64,000 nucleotides of DNA from Koleobacter methoxysyntrophicus (lineage in GTDB: Bacteria > Bacillota > Thermosediminibacteria > Koleobacterales > Koleobacteraceae), in the NCBI RefSeq assembly GCF_017301615.1, contig NZ_CP059066.1, positions 2,554,888-2,618,887 on the forward strand, written 5' to 3'. Below the pieces are notes generated by a model. That model saw nothing but the letters and a program-made list of their open reading frames with translations. It was not told where the DNA came from and searched no databases. Each line of letters begins with the position of its first letter. Within the stretch, counting starts at the first letter, position 1. Below, one piece after another: positions 26,351-36,300 of this stretch. The translations under genes and the position numbers were made by a program.

Positions 26351-27976
26351 CTAGAACTGCGAGCTGAAGGGATTATGGACGATGGAACACCCATCAGAAA
26401 GTTCAATCAAAAATCCGCCAGCCCTCAGCATCTGGGTAAGCCAAGAACCCTTTTCCGGTTGCACCGAACTATTGGCAGGCAACCCACTCCAAACCACTGC
26501 ATCCAGGAGTTCTTCGCCCTCAACAGCAATACCGTACTGGCAGTAGAGCCTGTGTCTAAACTGGTGATATTGGTAGCGTTCCCCTGGTGCCAGTACAGAC
26601 AGAACTAAATAGCGGAGCAATTTATCCGTTAAAATAAATCTGGGTTCCGCCCCTCTCCACGGGCCAATAATACCCAATCGCTTGCCCAGAGTGCGGAATA
26701 ATTTATGTCCATATTTGTTTTCAGCTTCCCTTAACAACCAATCTGGCCCACTACTCTGACTTTCGCGATGCTTTGCTGCATGTTTTACTAAATCTTCGTT
26801 ATGGATAGCGCGTTGTATTAACCTAAAGACCATTTGGAGGTTGTGGCAGGTAGCCAATCGCTGCTGGCGGGTAAATCCCTCCAACGGAGAGAATACCCAG
26901 GCATAACCCAGCACACTGCCCTTGCCCTCTGTTATGGGTAAGTCAGCATACCTAATACTTTGGGCGCATAGGCTCCGCATTACCTGCAAAGCACAGCCTA
27001 TCTGCAACAGCTCTAACCGTTCAACTGGATCCAAAGCCGCCCTTAATACTCGACTTATTTCTACTGCAAAAAGGTACGCTTCTTGCCAGCTATCTTCTGG
27101 ACACCATTCGCACGATAATTTATCATCCTCCTTATTAGTTTTCCAGTGAGTTTCTGGATCAAGGTTTTCTATATAATCCACCAACTTGTCCAAGGCAACA
27201 AACTGTTCATTCTGCAACCCCTGCAACCCCTTTTGCAAAGACAAATGCAGCAAGTTAAGATCAGCTTCCGCAGGGGAAGCATCTATCGCTTTGGCAAGAG
27301 AGGCGATATCTCGGCCTTTACCAGCAAAGAGGTTGCATAGTTGAAGATACAGCAGTTCACCACCGCGGGCGAGAAAGCGATGTTTTGAAACGCTATAATA
27401 CGTATGAAATTTGTGAACCCCCTCAAGCCAATTTGTTAAAGGCGAATTTTTTGCTACAGTATTATTCCATAACGTCTCCTGAACAAGAAAACTTGTTGTA
27501 ACCGGATAAAAAGTCTGTGCACACCAAGTTCTCTCAAAACCTGCCCCCTGGAATCCCATTAAAAAGTCCTCAACCCATTCCTTTACTTCTTCAGGTTTTT
27601 TGCTCCATGTCCGAACTTTCTCAGTAAATGTTTTCATTAACTTTTCATAATGATCTTCATGCACCTTGTGCCGGGAATCAAGGGGTGAAGCACATAATAG
27701 GGCAAATAGTTTTAGGTTTAGTTTTATCGGGGGCTTGTATTTTAACTTTTCGCCCTGAACAGACGCCCAGCGGTACAACTCAGGTAAAGGTGGTAAAGGA
27801 TTTTTAATCGGTCCATTAGAGCCAATCCACTTCTCTGAAAAAGCAACAGACATAAATTCTGCCAGCAGCTCCACTACCGTCTGATCTGTAAAGAATCGCG
27901 AGCCAAACAATCGGATAGCGGGGTTAAATGCTTGATTTGCCTCATCTATCTTGGGGAAGGGATTTGGTAAACCCAT
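26351..27976 (-). CDS. Unrecognised cassette protein (541 aa)
   Basis: I do not recognise the family. 541 residues, probably soluble and largely helical. A CEWC motif in KLSCEWCPEDSW (about residue 287) could bind metal. The C-terminal 120 residues (KLFRTLGKRLGIIGPWRG, then FILTDKLLRYLVLSVLAPGE) look like a winged-helix or wHTH-containing region. The start ATG shares its A with the stop TGA of the kinase gene, a translational coupling signal, and AGAGGTGA lies just upstream. It occupies the position that DptG takes between DptF and DptH in dpt operons, but no sequence resemblance to DptG was noticed. Confidence 0.75.
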   Translation of the reverse strand: MGLPNPFPKIDEANQAFNPAIRLFGSRFFTDQTVVELLAEFMSVAFSEKWIGSNGPIKNPLPPLPELYRWASVQGEKLKYKPPIKLNLKLFALLCASPLDSRHKVHEDHYEKLMKTFTEKVRTWSKKPEEVKEWVEDFLMGFQGAGFERTWCAQTFYPVTTSFLVQETLWNNTVAKNSPLTNWLEGVHKFHTYYSVSKHRFLARGGELLYLQLCNLFAGKGRDIASLAKAIDASPAEADLNLLHLSLQKGLQGLQNEQFVALDKLVDYIENLDPETHWKTNKEDDKLSCEWCPEDSWQEAYLFAVEISRVLRAALDPVERLELLQIGCALQVMRSLCAQSIRYADLPITEGKGSVLGYAWVFSPLEGFTRQQRLATCHNLQMVFRLIQRAIHNEDLVKHAAKHRESQSSGPDWLLREAENKYGHKLFRTLGKRLGIIGPWRGAEPRFILTDKLLRYLVLSVLAPGERYQYHQFRHRLYCQYGIAVEGEELLDAVVWSGLPANSSVQPEKGSWLTQMLRAGGFLIELSDGCSIVHNPFSSQF

Positions 27977-30900
27977 CAAATCACCTCTAATCCATCTTCA
28001 CTTACCTGCAAATTCAGTTCTTCAAACCTGCGGTCAGGACGGATTCGCAGCAGGTATAAGGTATCGCTTTTATCCTCTTGAAAGTTTTTGCTGCATTCCT
28101 TCAACAATTTGCCCTTAAAGTCTTCCAGCCGGTTACTATAGTAGGCTGACAATTCTTGAGCTATTTCACCTTCGTAACGGCGGGCAACGTAGTCAAAGAA
28201 AGGAAGGTCAAGCTCCAACTCTACTGGTTCTGCTGCTGCTTTGTAGATAAGAGAGAAAACTTTATTGCTACCTCCATCAGTTTTATATTGATAGCGGGGC
28301 TTCACCACGAGCTCAAAGTCATCTTGGCGCAATCTCGCCAGTATCATCTGAGTTCCCACATTATTGCCAGGTGATTTTAAGGTAATGTATATATCTTTCC
28401 CTTCCTTCCACGTTTCTTCTGGTAAACGCAATCCGGTAAAGTGCTCTTGCAAGACATGTAAAACCTTAATGCAAAACCTGCGCAGGTGAGAACGCAAGGG
28501 CGCATTCTCACGCGTAACTTTTAAGTAATCCAGGAGCATAGGCGAATCTAAAAAGGTAGAAATAAATTTTTCCCGTTCATCACCTTCAAACCTGCCGCAA
28601 AAGTAGGCCAAACGTCTAATTTGACGGCGTAGTACCGATTTGTCTATTGCCTGGGGAGAATGATTTTTAATCAAAAGCTTGTATGCCTCTCTAGCTTCGG
28701 AATTTAACACAGTATATGCCTCTTCCTTCAGCCAGGTCTTCCTCTCAAATTTAGGCACAAGAGTTGAGCCAAACTTAATCTCTTGGATAACCTTTACCGG
28801 CACTAACTTCATCGCCTCAGGAACAACCTTGCTTCCGTCATCTCCGAAAAACCGATTAAAAAATCCCAAGCGGCACAAGAGCTGCCGCCTAGCCAGCAGG
28901 GACATATTTGCCACATCAGAACAATTTAGTCCACCGGTAAGAGCATAGGCTAGATGTCCTGTCATCTGGCGCATCGTAAGCCGCTGGCCATATTCATAAA
29001 GACGTTTGTAAAGGAGATACACCCGCTCCAAAACCAGCTCCAAGTTGCTTTGCAGCAACTTAACATTGCTTAAAATTGGACAATCTCCATAGAACTTACA
29101 TTGAGAGCAACCAGTCCAGTTTTCGGGCTCTAACATTCGTTTGAATACATCACAGGCAATGTTGATACTGTCCAATTGACCGATGTTTAGTAAACGAAAG
29201 CGATTATCCATTATTTCAGTAGGTTCACTGGCTTCTAGTGCGCTAAGTAAAATAGTTTCGCTAACATCTTCTCCCATCACTGCCTTTAGCTTTCCAAAGG
29301 CCTCCAATAAGGTTCCGGTGTTGGATACAATTAGGTATGTTTTCAACTCATTTTCCAAAGCTTCTTTAAGAACATAGGCGCGATCCTTTTCTGGCAACTC
29401 GCTCATATCTTTTATGATAACGAGATTTTGATCTGGAACTTCTTGTCGAGGATTAAGCTCCCGAAAATTATCACCCATAACTTTTTGCAGAATATCAACA
29501 GCAATGGTAGTTTTACCATCCCCGGCATTGCCGGTTAAAATAACATTTTTCCCTTCTTCTAGCCATTGATGTATTGTATCGGTTAGCGGGTTGCGTATAT
29601 AAATCTTGGCGAAATGTTCATTTCTAATTTGACACTCTGCAATGGCGTTTTCGTTACCGGCTGAGGCACAAGAAAGAGAGTTGAGGTAGGCAACAAATGA
29701 GTTATATTCATCAAGGTCGAGTGCAGGTTCTCTGGCTGCGTCTTTAGTATCAGCAGGCAGAGTTTCTACTTCATCTGCTTCCTCAAGTGATGTTTCCTCT
29801 TCAATAGGTGCACCCTTTACAAACATATCCCACATTTCTGTAATAGTAGCAAAACCTTCCCTAGGCTCAGTAGCAACGGCCTTTAGCAACCAGGGGTACA
29901 AATCCCGGAATTCTGGCAAGTCCTCAGGCAGCATCGGCTTATCACCAACAGCTGGATTTGCATAAGGTTTTTGACCAAATAGCCATTCCCATAGGGTTAC
30001 CCCTAAGGCAAAGAGATCTCCCCTAGGTGAAAAATCCCGATCCGCTCCCCTAATAGTATCAGGAGGAATGTAACCGCTGGTTCCCTGAAAGACATCTACC
30101 CTGGGTTCACCAGCAAGGCCAAAATCGATTATGACCGGTTTCTGTTTAGAGGTAATTATTATATTTTCAGGTTTTATATCACCGTGAACAATTTGCTTCC
30201 CTTCTCCGTTCTCATCTTTATGTTCATGGAACGCTCGAATGCCTTCCATTAGCGAGCGGGCAACGCTGTTAAAAGTATTCCTGTCTGGTCTTTCCTTGCG
30301 GCCAATTAGTTCCCGAAGGGTTTGTCCCGGAATATAATCCATGACAATAAAGTAGCGTTTGCCATGCCAGTGCCCGGGTCTGCGCTCACAGCGAACCACA
30401 TAGGGCGAGCGAATTTCGCAACCTACATCCAACTCTCTGAAAACTCTGTCTAGTGACGTTTCGTAGTTAAAAACTTTTAGGACAACTATCTGCCCTCGGG
30501 GGGCCTTCGCCTTGTATATTTGTGTTTCTGCCCCCTTGCCAATAAACTCAACTATCTCATACATATTATATATATCCCCTGGCTGCAGCTTGGAGTTCTC
30601 AGGCAATACTTCAACGTCCCTGTCCTTTTTCGCATTGTAGCGAGTCAAAACAGAAAGAACAGTATCAATATCCTTTACGCGCTTTGTCCGATCAGCCGTA
30701 ATCATTTTCTCAATGACTCGAACTTTAGCTTCCGGAACACCTGCTTTCACCAATCTCTGCCTATTTTCGGTAGACAATGCTCCCCCCCGAGCCACAAACT
30801 CCCGCGTAGACTTAAAAGGCTTTTCACCTGTCAACAGATGATAAGCGATTACGCCTAGACTGAAATAGTCAGTGCTTTCATCAATATCTTCGCCGAAAAG

Positions 30901-32505
30901 AAGCTCCGGTGCTACATAACCGTCATCTTTAATTTTGGCAGCATCGGGGATTACAGTAAGGCGGTTGTCTTCTAGTTGAAAAGAGAGATCGAAATTCATC
31001 AGTTTAGGTATTCCGTTCTTAATTAGAATGTTTTCCGGTTTAACCGCACGGTGAATTATATTTTCTTGGTGGGCCTTATTCAATGCCAAAGCTATATTTC
31101 TGCATATTGTTAACCCCTGCTCTAAAGGCAATCTGCCTTCAGACTCATAAATTAAATCTTGCAACGTCCCCGTTTCGGACCATTCTGAAATTTCAATAAT
31201 ATCGCCTTCCTCTGTCTGACTCACAGATACTTTATGAATATAGGGATGTTCGCCGATTTGTTGCACCGCATCCAATGTATTTAAAGCTATTTTTCTAAAA
31301 CGTTCTCTTTCCTGTTCCGATTCTTGCACAAAACGAAACACTCTTAGTCGGTGCAAACCCTTGGCCTTTACACCAATTGGTCGGGCCAATAATTCTATAT
31401 ACTCTGGCTTTTGAGAAAGATATTCCACAGTTTCATAACCTGGTACCGTATATTCCTTCTGCTGTTTTGGCCTATTTAGATCAGCCAAAAAATCTGCAAT
31501 TGCACACACTTGGTTCTCTTCCAATATTTGCATCTTCTTATCTCTTCTCTTTAAGTAGGATATAAAATCTGCTATAGATGCGAAGGTTAAATTGTGCCGA
31601 CCTTTTATGTCCGCAACCTCAGGTGAATCAGCTCTTTCTACTATGGCTTCTGGATTTGTCAATACGACAACAGACTCTACCCATACATCGGGATACGTAA
31701 CAAATCTATGTTGATAAATTCCCTTCAAAACTTTACATTTAAAGCTGTTGTTTTTGTGGGGATCAACCCGATACCGGTTTTTATTAATACGCCATTGATA
31801 ACCTTCAATCTCTATATGCCCAGACCAATGCTTTAGCTCAACAACATAGATTCCAGAACGAGCTATTATAATAAGATCATACTCATAGTAATTGTTCGTT
31901 TGTACATCAAAAATGTAAACATTTGCTAACGTTTTAATTATTTTTTTATCTAATAAACGTATAATACAATCGATTGCGCTTTTTTCATAATCAAATAAAG
32001 ACCCGTGAAGATAATATTTACTTGTATTCTCCTTTAGTAGCATCGGGTCATCATCTGTGTTTTCCGGTTGAGTATCAGCAAACTTGTTTAATATAGAAAT
32101 AAGTTTTTTTTTAATTATTTCTCTTGTATCTTTATTTGTAAAAAATTGAAATACATCATCACTTAAAAAAGCGTAATCTACATTTCGATTTAGATCACCG
32201 GGCCCTCCCACTGTTGACATTTCAGCTAAAAAATTATCCCGACCAGATTTTGGTTTTAAGTGCCAGAAGTTATCACTTTTCAAATGAAAAAAAGGAATAT
32301 ATGGCCTATTGGAAGCATGATATTTATATTTATTTAAATATTTAGAAAAAATCTTTTTAAGCTGTTGATCGAAGCATATTTTATTTGCTGGCTCGGCCTG
32401 TTCACCTAGTAAATCAATGACAGTTAACAGCAAAATAAATTTATGGGGCTTATGAAACTTTTTTGCCATTGCATCAAGGTGTGCCAAAAAATTTTCAAAA
32501 GTCAT
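27976..32505 (-). CDS. Multidomain protein: reader-like N terminus, NERD nuclease-like, pseudokinase, Ser/Thr kinase, P-loop NTPase
   Basis: 1509 residues. (1) 1-140: HKFILLLTVIDLL and PYIPFFHLKSDNFWHL, a pattern like the N-terminal sulfur-binding domains of ScoMcrA-type endonucleases (inference). (2) About 165-340: NERD domain with PD-(D/E)xK-like Asp210, Glu223, Lys225 (VVELKHWSG). (3) 360-620: pseudokinase, HRD changed to HRA (485-487) and DFG to NFD (504-506). (4) 645-900: complete kinase, Lys677, Glu691, HGDIKPEN with Asp776, DFG 794-796. (5) 930-1509: P-loop GNAGDGKTT (992-1000) and a Cys cluster GCSQCKFYGDC. NERD-kinase layout recalls PglW of Pgl/BREX type 2. DNA for residues 1 to about 215 is far more A+T-rich than the rest. 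GAAGGAT precedes the ATG. Confidence 0.85.
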   Translation of the reverse strand: MTFENFLAHLDAMAKKFHKPHKFILLLTVIDLLGEQAEPANKICFDQQLKKIFSKYLNKYKYHASNRPYIPFFHLKSDNFWHLKPKSGRDNFLAEMSTVGGPGDLNRNVDYAFLSDDVFQFFTNKDTREIIKKKLISILNKFADTQPENTDDDPMLLKENTSKYYLHGSLFDYEKSAIDCIIRLLDKKIIKTLANVYIFDVQTNNYYEYDLIIIARSGIYVVELKHWSGHIEIEGYQWRINKNRYRVDPHKNNSFKCKVLKGIYQHRFVTYPDVWVESVVVLTNPEAIVERADSPEVADIKGRHNLTFASIADFISYLKRRDKKMQILEENQVCAIADFLADLNRPKQQKEYTVPGYETVEYLSQKPEYIELLARPIGVKAKGLHRLRVFRFVQESEQERERFRKIALNTLDAVQQIGEHPYIHKVSVSQTEEGDIIEISEWSETGTLQDLIYESEGRLPLEQGLTICRNIALALNKAHQENIIHRAVKPENILIKNGIPKLMNFDLSFQLEDNRLTVIPDAAKIKDDGYVAPELLFGEDIDESTDYFSLGVIAYHLLTGEKPFKSTREFVARGGALSTENRQRLVKAGVPEAKVRVIEKMITADRTKRVKDIDTVLSVLTRYNAKKDRDVEVLPENSKLQPGDIYNMYEIVEFIGKGAETQIYKAKAPRGQIVVLKVFNYETSLDRVFRELDVGCEIRSPYVVRCERRPGHWHGKRYFIVMDYIPGQTLRELIGRKERPDRNTFNSVARSLMEGIRAFHEHKDENGEGKQIVHGDIKPENIIITSKQKPVIIDFGLAGEPRVDVFQGTSGYIPPDTIRGADRDFSPRGDLFALGVTLWEWLFGQKPYANPAVGDKPMLPEDLPEFRDLYPWLLKAVATEPREGFATITEMWDMFVKGAPIEEETSLEEADEVETLPADTKDAAREPALDLDEYNSFVAYLNSLSCASAGNENAIAECQIRNEHFAKIYIRNPLTDTIHQWLEEGKNVILTGNAGDGKTTIAVDILQKVMGDNFRELNPRQEVPDQNLVIIKDMSELPEKDRAYVLKEALENELKTYLIVSNTGTLLEAFGKLKAVMGEDVSETILLSALEASEPTEIMDNRFRLLNIGQLDSINIACDVFKRMLEPENWTGCSQCKFYGDCPILSNVKLLQSNLELVLERVYLLYKRLYEYGQRLTMRQMTGHLAYALTGGLNCSDVANMSLLARRQLLCRLGFFNRFFGDDGSKVVPEAMKLVPVKVIQEIKFGSTLVPKFERKTWLKEEAYTVLNSEAREAYKLLIKNHSPQAIDKSVLRRQIRRLAYFCGRFEGDEREKFISTFLDSPMLLDYLKVTRENAPLRSHLRRFCIKVLHVLQEHFTGLRLPEETWKEGKDIYITLKSPGNNVGTQMILARLRQDDFELVVKPRYQYKTDGGSNKVFSLIYKAAAEPVELELDLPFFDYVARRYEGEIAQELSAYYSNRLEDFKGKLLKECSKNFQEDKSDTLYLLRIRPDRRFEELNLQVSEDGLEVI

Positions 32506-32520
32506 TTTACTATCCTTCTT

Positions 32521-33333
32521 TCAAGTTAAAAATCTTAAGGTCTTAAGCAGTTTACACGTAGTATACTCTGTTTTTAAGTCCCTATTTTCAACACCGTTTT
32601 TACCTGAATGCTGAAATTGTTCTTTTTTATTAAGTAGCTCACCTAAGCTAATATCTTGACACCAAGTAAACCTGATTCCCTTCTCAGGAAGATAAGTTTC
32701 ATATTTCATCGCTTTATAATAAAGACTTGGATGATGTTCATAAAGTCCTAACCACTCCTTCTTTGTTTGATAGAAACAAAAGTAGCAGCCAGACCTTTTA
32801 CGCCAAGAATAATAAGCAGGGAATCCTAAACCTGAACCAACAAGAAGATCTCGGATATCTTTATAAACTAAGCCATCCTCAATAAACGGAAAATGAACTT
32901 TTAGGTAAGGGTTTCGCGCAATTAACCCTTTACGTTCTCGCGCCTCATCCGCTCGTAGGCCTACATAGCTATGTACTATACATCCTGGAAATCTTTCATT
33001 AATCCATTTTTCATAAGGTATAAGTTTCAAGACCTCTGTACACCATCTGTTCTTAGGGGAAGGCAGGTAAGTAAAAGTTCCATAAGGAGTTTTTTTTACT
33101 TTTGTTAAAGCCCAATAATCATCCCAACCCTTTTCGGGCTTTACAACAGTTATATCAATATTTAATACTGCCCTTATTCTATCCAAATACTCATAAGTTT
33201 CAGGCAGCTCGCAACCACTGTCAGTAAAAACATACTCTAGGTCCAAATGCGGGTATTTTTCTCTTAAATACACTGCTAAGGCTGCACTATCCTTGCCTCC
33301 TGACAATGCAAGAATATGTCGCTCTTGTTTCAC
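32521..33333 (-). CDS. DndC/CysH-like PP-loop sulfurtransferase
   Basis: 270 residues from GTG 33333, chosen because AGGTGG lies eight bases upstream; the longer GTG start at 33345 overlaps that signal. The PP-loop SGGKDS (11-16) adenylates substrates in the PAPS-reductase/N-type ATPase fold. RWCTEVLKLIP (Cys98) and GCYFC (Cys183, Cys186) are the expected iron-sulfur ligands of DndC-like enzymes; YVGLRADEARE is the conserved superfamily arginine motif. In Dnd and Ssp systems such a protein inserts sulfur into the DNA backbone with a cysteine desulfurase. It is shorter than DndC (about 500). No desulfurase is in the operon. A sulfate-assimilation role is unlikely given the context. A+T-rich relative to neighbours. 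Confidence 0.85.
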   Translation of the reverse strand: MKQERHILALSGGKDSAALAVYLREKYPHLDLEYVFTDSGCELPETYEYLDRIRAVLNIDITVVKPEKGWDDYWALTKVKKTPYGTFTYLPSPKNRWCTEVLKLIPYEKWINERFPGCIVHSYVGLRADEARERKGLIARNPYLKVHFPFIEDGLVYKDIRDLLVGSGLGFPAYYSWRKRSGCYFCFYQTKKEWLGLYEHHPSLYYKAMKYETYLPEKGIRFTWCQDISLGELLNKKEQFQHSGKNGVENRDLKTEYTTCKLLKTLRFLT

Positions 33334-33337
33334 GGTA

Positions 33338-36300
33338 TCAACCACCTAACATGATTTTGTCAGCCAAAAGTGCCAATACTGCTCTAGATTTTTCCTGAGG
33401 CAGAGCTAATATTTGCTCCAGGATCCGCTCTACCTCAGGGTCACTATTGTCAATTCTTACAACTTCCCTTTTTATATTACCATCAGATTTCATCACGCTG
33501 ATCATCTGAACATTCTCTATGGGCAAGTCATGAGCAGTTGCCAACGTCTCTAACTGCTTAATACGCTCGGCATAATCAGCTAGCTTAGCTTCAAATACTG
33601 CAAGGTCCTGATCCTTCCAGGCATCTACCGGCTTCTTCACTACTGCTCCAGCTATGCCCCTTACCCAATCCTCCACATTGGATTCATCTCTAGCCATAGC
33701 TTGAAGGACAGGTTTTAGATCAGTAGCATCACAAATTGTTATTAAATTCTGGGCAATCGTTCTTTGGGAAGAACATAACTGTTCAAGACTTAAGCTGGGA
33801 AAACTTTTCAGCAGCGTTTCTTGTATTCTCTTGTTTAACCGCTCATATGCCTGGCCAAGCTCACTTAGTGTAGATCGTAAACTGTTCTCCAAGTCCTCAA
33901 CCCATGTATCTGCGCTCTTTCCGTCAATATCTATTCCTAATGCTTTGGGCAGGTCCTCGAATAAAAAGCTTAGAGGATCGACAGCATTTGCAATAACTGA
34001 TCGCACTCGCTGGGACCTCATTGATATGTTCCGCGTCTGCTTTGAATAACGCGGCAATTGATCAACAAACTTCATTAAAGGCCCTAGAACCCCCAACATA
34101 GTCGCGTTTCTCAAGTTTGGATCTGTTTTTATCTGAGATTTTTTTAAAACAGCCTTGTATGCAGCGAAAACTTTTTCCTGCATACCGTTAGTGATAAATT
34201 TCTTGACAGTAAATAACTCAGGGCGTTTAAGGAGTAAGGCCATATCTGCGGCAGACAAATATGGGTGGTAAGCACCCTCGCGAAATACAGTTAAGTTTTC
34301 CGCATTTACAAGCAAGTAAAGCGATATGTAAATAAGGGCAGGACCTTGCTTCAAACCAAAGGGAATCTCCCGCAGCCTATCTAACATGGCAGCAACGCTG
34401 ACCCCTTGGTCATCAGTCTTTTCTAAGAGTTGGTCAAGTTCTTCCCATGCTTTATTCAAATTAGGATCAGTTCCTTCTAGGGTTAACTGCCAAGTGCCGG
34501 TCTTTTTATTCTTTATGTGCAGTCCCTTAGCAAGAAGAAGAGATTTATATATAGCCACTTCTGGCCCCCAGCCAGTAAAACCCAGGTTTTCTTCCTCTGC
34601 CCTAGTTGCCATTGCCTCAACAAGTTTCCGGCGGGCCCTCACAGCAGCACTCGATAGCTTTTCACTGCTGATAATCTCGTTTTTAATGGTAGGTGCATAT
34701 TTGTAATAAGCTTGACAAAGTTCAGATATCTTTACTGATAACTCTCTACGGCTTAGAATTTGGCACTTTTCTCCTTCAGTATACCAGAGCAGACCAGCTG
34801 CCCCTGGGGCAAAAGCCCTTGCTAGATACTCTCGAAATCTGTCCTGGGACACCCGAAGTCTAAAATTCACCTCTTTACGTGCAACCTTATCATGGGTAAG
34901 TTGGTGATAATTTTCCAAGACACGCTGACAGGCAACAATCTCTAAGGCTATCTCTGATAAGGTTTCCTTTACAGGGGCATGAGCCACTAGAATCGGGCGC
35001 CCATCACTGCAAACTTTGGGAACCTTCCCTGGCTCTTTTTGGGTCCCATAACAGTAAATCAAAAGACCATCAAACCCTTTTTGGGGAGCTAGCTTATCCG
35101 ACAGAGATTCTACATCAAGCCAACGCCGCTCAAACCGGCGCATAATTCCCTTTTGATGGGCATAACGGGCAGCAATTATAGGGGATAAAGGTAAGTTTGC
35201 TTCTAGAATTTCTTCCAGAGAACCTAAAGATAGTTTAGACTTCTCTTTGTCAATTGCCCCACTTACGTCAAAATCTGAACCTTCCCACAGGCGGAATTCA
35301 CCAGCATAATCCCTATAAAAAATTACCCCTCGCTGGTCAAGAAAATCTAAGATTTTTTTTACCTTTTCTGGTGCCCAGAGGTAGGAGTATTCCATAATTG
35401 AAGCGATAACTTCAAAGCTTGCCTTTAGTCCCAATGACCCTGCCAACAAATTAAGAATCCCAATGTTTTTTAATAAAACAGATTCTTCCTCGCTAAATTG
35501 ATCTGCAGATTGAATAATATCGTTAATCTCGACCCACCGCTGAGTTGCAGGTCTATTTGCTAATGACGTATGGCTAAACTGAAAGAAATAATCATACAGA
35601 CAATCTAGACCCACAGCAGGCAGTCTTTTGTCAGGATCAAAGTACATTCTTTCAATTTGAGCAGGAAGAGCGTACATGTGCCCACTAGATAAGAAGGAAA
35701 CCAACGTTCTTTCGTTTTGCGCAAACCGACGGCAGAGTTCAATTAAAGCTAAACTTGTAAGTGGATGCAATGGATATAGTCTGACCATGGAGTCAACGTC
35801 TAAATATTCTTTTCCTGCCACGCTGATATTCTCTAAGGATTCTTTAATCCTCATTTCCCATTCTTTAACTCGTTTTTGCAAATCTTCCTTAAAATTATGA
35901 TTAAGAATAGTTTTAATTAAATTAAGCATCTGAGCAGTGGACTCGATAAACGATATTTCTTCAAAGCGCCCTTGGACTTTATTCCATTCTTGTTGTTGGA
36001 CTGCAGAAAATCCAGACATATATTCATCAAAAGCCTGATGCAAACAAACCCACAAATAGACATTATTCATCTCTGCTAACTGCTGGAGAATAAAAAGATC
36101 TCCATTATGGCAATGGTACGATAAGTATTCTAAATTTTTGCCTAGTTCGTCTATCACAATAACAAGAGGGGTTTCGGCTAACTTCGCTACAGCTTTAAAT
36201 AAAGTTAAAAGCTCGTTGGGTTCAATTGAACCATTTTGCAACATCTCGTCTATATTAGTACGAATTTTATCTTTATTTTTTAGTTCAGATTGGGAAACAG

